64,000 bases of DNA from Melastoma dodecandrum (taxonomy: Eukaryota; Streptophyta; Magnoliopsida; Myrtales; Melastomataceae): assembly GCA_029817715.1 (NCBI GenBank), contig JARUPY010000390.1, forward strand, positions 1 through 64,000. Reading direction: 5' to 3'. The notes below the pieces were generated by a model. The model made no database searches, was not told where the DNA came from, and was given only the letters and a program-made list of their open reading frames with translations. Each line of letters opens with the position of its first letter. Within the stretch, counting starts at the first letter, position 1. Below, piece after piece: positions 60,126 through 64,000 of this stretch. Position numbers and translations under genes: made by a program.

Positions 60126-60838
60126 ATGGAGCACATCATGGGACTCTTGAGGATTCATGTCCGAAGAGGAATCGACCTCGCCGTTCGGGACACCATGAGG
60201 ATGAGCAGCGACCCCTACGTTATCGTCAAGTTGGGCAAACAGGTACTGGGACCTGACCACGGCCCGACCTTTCAAATATCTGATGAGGCGTGCCGGTAAT
60301 CTCGTCGTGTTATTTATTTTTTATTTTTTTTGAAGAAATATCGAACGAAGGTGGTGAAGAAGAACTTGAATCCCGAATGGAATGAAGATCTAACTCTCTC
60401 CATCGTGGATCCTACCACCCCAGTAAAATTGGTAAATCGTTTTCCCTCTTGATGGTTTCATCGTTCTGATCGTACATGCCTGCGAGTTTTGTTACCGCGG
60501 GGACCTTGATTTTTGTTCCTTTGTTATAAATGTCTTTGCAGCTTGTGTATGACCGGGACACGTTCAGCTTAGACGATAAGATGGGGGAGGCAGAGTTCGA
60601 CATCGGGCCGCTGCTTGAAGTCCTTAGGATGCACCTGGACGGTGATCTACCAGGAGGGACCATCATTGCTAGGGTCCAGCCGAACAGGCAGAACTGCCTC
60701 GCTGAGGAGAGCCAGATCATCTGGACAGTGGACGGTAAGATCCTCCAGAACATGATACTACGCCTGAGGAACGTGGAACGTGGGGAGGTCGAGCTCCAGC
60801 TAGAGTGGATCAACGTCCCAGGCTCAAGGGGCTTGTAG
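60126..60838 (+). CDS. CAR1: C2-domain ABA-related (CAR) protein
   Basis: CAR proteins bind acidic membrane lipids in a Ca2+-dependent way and recruit PYR/PYL ABA receptors to the plasma membrane. Three exons, 60126-60242, 60336-60431 and 60542-60838, join in frame to 169 residues, the family length. The single C2 domain starts MGLLRIHVRRGIDLAVRD; Ca2+-ligand positions are filled by Asp22, Asp29, Asp75, Asp77 and Asp82/83 (SSDPYV and YDRDTFSLDDKMG). KKNLNPEWNEDLTLS and the CAR-specific insertion with NRQNCLAEESQIIW are present, and the end reads QLEWINVPGSRGL. I chose ATG 60126 because MEHIMGLLRI aligns with family starts; no upstream ATG is in frame. Which of the roughly ten family members it matches is inferred from gene order. 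Confidence 0.93.
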
Positions 60839-61505
60839 TTGGAACTCAAACGTACACCATGCCTACTCACCTCCAGCCGGGGACACCGAACCCACAGCGG
60901 AACTAGCCTAAAGAGCTTCTTCAGTTTGATCCATGTATTATATAATAGATACAGAGAAAGTTGTAGTTACACATAATGGGCCAATTATGATCATACCATA
61001 GTTGTATCCAATAAAAATATCAGATATCAAAGAATACATTGATATGGTGCTATAACTAACAGGGGTATAATTATCTCATTGTTTAATATTATATCCATAA
61101 TTCGGACTTATCCCCCTCCCCACTATATTGTATACATTAAATGGTATGACAGCATGACATACTAAGTTATTTTTGGTTTTGTTGGAGTGAACACATATTG
61201 TAAAGGAGCCAACTGGGTCATTCTCAAAAAGTCAAACTAATAACAGAGGTGTTTGTTTATTTATTCTTAAAGGAAATGAACGACTGTCACGAAACAATAC
61301 AAGAAGGATAAGAGAAATCGCAAAAGCTGAAGCTGACATCTAATCAGATAAAGGAAGAATGAGTTGTACAAAGACAGAAGCTTCGACCACCAGAACAGAA
61401 CAACGCGAAAGTTGCTCAAGGTCGGAAATAAAGTTGCGGAAAAAGATAAAATTTTTCTAAAAGGATATCCGAGTCCTTTTAGATAAGAGAAAGTGGAATA
61501 TTAAA
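60839..61505. other. CAR 3' flank
   Basis: CAR 3' UTR and AT-rich DNA up to the pararetrovirus-like block. No gene seen. Confidence 0.6.
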
Positions 61506-61880
61506 CTAGGCAGTAGATAAATACAGATGTTGCTTGATATACCAAGCAAGATACTGCCGATACTGGACATGGTTGCGGAGGGAAGTCCATCCGCCACATA
61601 AATCCCAGGGGTTGTGGAAGATCCATTCCTCACCTGGTTTCATGCAGTTGAAGTAAGAAAGCTGGGCCTCAATTGTGTGAATCACACAGTTTCGGGCCTT
61701 ATAGTTTATGTACTCATCTAATGCAGTGATGGTACGGGTAAAATGTTTAAGAGTTTTCTTCTTCTTCCAGAGTGGCTCGTCATACTGTCGAAGAATGCTG
61801 TGGAAGTGACTACGTAAGACATTACTATTGGGAAAGGGAGGTTTGCGGAAACGCTGTCTTCTTAGTGGAGGTCTCATCAC
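61506..61880 (-). CDS. Hypothetical 124-aa protein of the pararetrovirus-like block
   Basis: Open frame of 124 codons reading MMRPPLRRQRFRKPPFPNSN at the start, with a basic N-terminus, then LDEYINYKARNCVIHTIEAQ and NPWDLCGGW. I recognise no domain. It lies on the same strand and 0.8 kb after the RNase H polyprotein, beyond a promoter-like spacer. In a circular pararetrovirus this position would be either a second small ORF or the start of the next genome copy. It is intact, though its continuation is not seen past the stop at 61506. Confidence 0.45.
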   Translation of the reverse strand: MMRPPLRRQRFRKPPFPNSNVLRSHFHSILRQYDEPLWKKKKTLKHFTRTITALDEYINYKARNCVIHTIEAQLSYFNCMKPGEEWIFHNPWDLCGGWTSLRNHVQYRQYLAWYIKQHLYLSTA

Positions 61881-62690
61881 ACCTACTATCAGTGGCCGCG
61901 ACCTGCGCCTGGCAGCCCTCCTGGCTATAACGGCAAGTGGTCCTTATGGCAGTCGATAGCTTTACGGTTCTGAGAGAACTCTACCGAGTTAACAGTGTAC
62001 TGCAAACATCCATTTCACAATTAGAGTTTAAGTAGCCAAAATCACAATACTCATCACAAGATTTAGAGTTTGTCTGGGGAAGAGTCCTTTCCTTAACAGG
62101 TCATACCATCATACTGAATTAGATAACATAGATACGGAATAGCAAGGCAAGAAATTTGCCAGCTTTAACCAAATACAAATATCAACAAAGGTGATAAAGG
62201 GTAAATAATTAAAACAAAGCAGAACCTGGAAAACTCTGGAAACAAGAGTGATAAAATGAGTGCAAGATAAAGCATACGATGGATGCTGGACAAGAGAGTC
62301 ATGAATTTGGGTTTTCTGGTTTTTGAATGTTTTGGGTTTTCTGGGTTTTGCAGATGTTTTTGGGTTTATCGAAGGTGAGGAGGTTTCTTGAGAGATCGTC
62401 GATCTAGGGAACCACCACTACTGGATAACACCTTGGGAGAAATTTAGCCGGCCATGGATATGGGAAAACTACTTGTGTATTAGCTCTGAATGGAAATTGC
62501 TCTGCCTTGCTCCTCTGGTGGGAGTGTCTATTTATATTACAAAGAACACACTATTGCTAAATGAAAGCAAAGCTGTAAAGCTGAGTTAGTGGAGCGTAAT
62601 TTGCGGAGGAATCTTGCAGCTTTTGGAAAGTTGATTGGCTGCTAGTGCCGGCCTTATCGCTAAGGCATCTTCTTTGTTCCTCGTGGGCGG
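61881..62690 (-). promoter_or_regulatory. Pararetrovirus-like intergenic region with TATA box
   Basis: Spacer between the polyprotein stop and the 124-aa frame. On the minus strand TATAAATA (62536-62529) is followed by a purine-rich leader (AGAGGAGCAAGGCAGAGC) and an A/C-rich segment with short ORFs, the arrangement of a caulimovirid promoter and leader. No tRNA-Met primer-binding site was found in it. Confidence 0.45.
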
Positions 62691-64000
62691 CTATTCTCGC
62701 GGTCGCTTTCCTCGATTGTCGGGCAGGTGCGCTGAGCTTCTTTTTTGAGTAGATGAGGGACCCGCTGATGAAGATTCTGGATTTGGGCCAGATGGGCCTG
62801 ATGAGCTTGGGCCAAGGTCTACTTTGTCTAGGAAGTCTTGTGCAATATCTTCCCAATATACTCCATCATCTTGATGCTCGTGCTGGTGGAGCGCACATTG
62901 AAGCATGTGGACATGGTTCGGGTCTGTGAACTGGATCTGATGTTGTAGTATCACGTCTGGATCTAAGTATGGAACTCCGTTCTCTTTACAGAGCCTGATC
63001 TTCAAAAATTCGTTGTCGGTGATAGCCATTTCTCTGTCTGAATGGAGTGGAGCTTCATGAACTAGAGAAAAGGGAAGGCTGGCGAATTCGTCTACTGTGT
63101 TGATGGATGCCATTGCTTGTAGTCTTGAGTCGAAATACCAGTACCTGCGAAAAAGATAAACTGAATATGGGGTTATATCGCCGAACTTGAAGTATCTGTC
63201 TTGGTGAGCTTCAATCCAAATCTTCCACTGTGTTAGTGGAGCAAACCACGCTAGAACTTCAGCTAAGTGAGAGTGAGGCCTTCTGTGTGGTGTAAAAGTA
63301 TAGAGGTCTCCTAATTGTCCCAGATAAGTGAGTAGTTCTTCAGTGGGGAATTCAAGAGCGATTATGTACTTGTGCAGGAGATACCATAAGAGCCATTTTA
63401 GTTCTTCAGGGAAGATACTCATTGGTTCAATAGGTATAGCTCTGAGGAAAGGGTAGCAGGGATGTAGTCCTTGTTCTGGGAACATCATTCGTCCGTATTT
63501 GCTAAAAATCCTTTCCAGATATCGTTTTATCATGAGGCCAGCATTGGCAAGGACTTCTTCCACGTGTTCCTTGTTGTCATAGTGGATAATCTCTGGGGGA
63601 AGAATCCTCCTCATATCCAATGGTTTGGGTACATATGTACGTATCATGGCCTGCAAGCTTGGAACTTCCTGAAGTGAAGGATTAGTAATATCAAAGGGTC
63701 GGGAAAGAAAGTCAGCAACCACATTGGTCCTTCCTTTGATATGTTTGGCGGTGAAGGTGTACTGGGAAAACCATTCTGAAAGTCTGAGTAGCTGTGCATT
63801 TGGTATCTTTTTCTGTGTGAACTTAATCATGGATGGGAAAGAAGACATGTCACTTTCAACAATAAAATGATGACCAATGAGATGAAACTCAAACTTCTTA
63901 ATGCCATACTTGACTGCCAGAATTTCTTTCATTGTTGAGTGATAGTGCTGTTCAGCTGTGTTAAATCTCCCAGATTTATAGGCACATACCTGGCGTTTAC
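62691..64000 (-). CDS. Endogenous pararetrovirus (caulimovirid-like) polyprotein, RNase H and C-terminal tail, 5' partial
   Basis: Old viral-type copy in the plant genome. The frame stays open from the right window edge (about codon 22 before ATG 63932) to the stop at 62691, so the true start lies outside. The first part is a retroviral-type RNase H with a connection-like HYHST, KEILAVKYGIKKFEFHL, DMSSF and FTAKHIKGRTNVVADFLSRP. After it comes a tail of about 320 residues with no HHCC zinc finger and no DDE integrase, rich in W, Y and L, ending in a Ser/Pro-rich and basic KRPRE segment. Ty3/gypsy elements carry integrase here, so a Caulimoviridae lineage (florendovirus or petuvirus type) fits better. 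A gypsy element with lost integrase remains possible. Description only; I see no evidence of an active virus. Confidence 0.7.
   Translation of the reverse strand, partial: KRQVCAYKSGRFNTAEQHYHSTMKEILAVKYGIKKFEFHLIGHHFIVESDMSSFPSMIKFTQKKIPNAQLLRLSEWFSQYTFTAKHIKGRTNVVADFLSRPFDITNPSLQEVPSLQAMIRTYVPKPLDMRRILPPEIIHYDNKEHVEEVLANAGLMIKRYLERIFSKYGRMMFPEQGLHPCYPFLRAIPIEPMSIFPEELKWLLWYLLHKYIIALEFPTEELLTYLGQLGDLYTFTPHRRPHSHLAEVLAWFAPLTQWKIWIEAHQDRYFKFGDITPYSVYLFRRYWYFDSRLQAMASINTVDEFASLPFSLVHEAPLHSDREMAITDNEFLKIRLCKENGVPYLDPDVILQHQIQFTDPNHVHMLQCALHQHEHQDDGVYWEDIAQDFLDKVDLGPSSSGPSGPNPESSSAGPSSTQKRSSAHLPDNRGKRPRE

Noticed and set aside
62691..63932. Ty3/gypsy retrotransposon pol
   Set aside because: Not excluded, but ranked lower: no integrase follows RNase H, no LTR was seen, and a promoter-like spacer plus a new ORF follows instead.
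1..64000. CRISPR arrays, operons, tRNA or rRNA genes
   Set aside because: No regular spacer-repeat array, no bacterial gene organisation, and no tRNA or rRNA sequence that I could recognise on either strand.

Overview
This is nuclear DNA from a flowering plant, most likely a eudicot. Genes carry short GT-AG introns in AT-rich non-coding DNA, the families are plant-specific (R2R3-MYB, PLATZ, Shaker-type outward K+ channel, CAR C2 proteins, X8-type GH17 glucanase), and the right end holds copia and pararetrovirus-like remains. There is no bacterial or organellar architecture and no CRISPR. The species cannot be named from the sequence.

Layout. About 1-29 kb holds eight host genes recognised by protein similarity across frames: a PUB20/21-type U-box E3 ligase (+), a PLATZ zinc protein (+), a GORK/SKOR-type K+ channel (-), a PPR protein (+), a BLOS2-like BLOC-1 subunit (+), cytosolic glutamine synthetase (-), the central and C-terminal part of condensin CAP-G (+), and a Nudix hydrolase (+). 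Every one carries frame breaks even though motifs, introns and termini are in order. About 33.6-49.6 kb holds four genes that assemble exactly into clean reading frames: a MYB20/43-type R2R3-MYB (+, 261 aa), a GPI-anchored GH17-X8 beta-1,3-glucanase (+, 502 aa), a class-3/sn1-DAG-lipase-like hydrolase (+, 450 aa) and a TMEM214-like protein (-, 588 aa). About 50.7-58.4 kb is repeat-rich: a prenyltransferase pseudogene, then a copia element whose reverse transcriptase is split by a 2.66-kb inserted unit that contains fragments of two host genes. A clean CAR-type C2 gene lies at 60.1-60.8 kb, and 61.5-64.0 kb resembles an endogenous plant pararetrovirus.

The gene order matters. As I recall the Arabidopsis annotation, PUB21, GORK, a PPR gene, GLN1;1, CAP-G, the lipase and CAR1 lie close together on chromosome 5, while PUB20, GLN1;2, MYB20 and a GH17 glucanase lie close together on chromosome 1. 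The window would then be an unfractionated counterpart of that duplicated pair. This also supports the assignments made in the noisy left half.

Functionally the genes do not form one pathway. They cover stress and ABA-linked signalling (U-box ligase, guard-cell type K+ channel, CAR), cell-wall and lignin-related functions (MYB, glucanase), nitrogen assimilation (GS1) and housekeeping (condensin, BLOC-1, TMEM214).

The most unusual structure is the TSD-flanked unit at 54532-57189. It carries an RPL12 fragment and a gutted phospholipase A1-II fragment on opposite strands inside a broken copia element.
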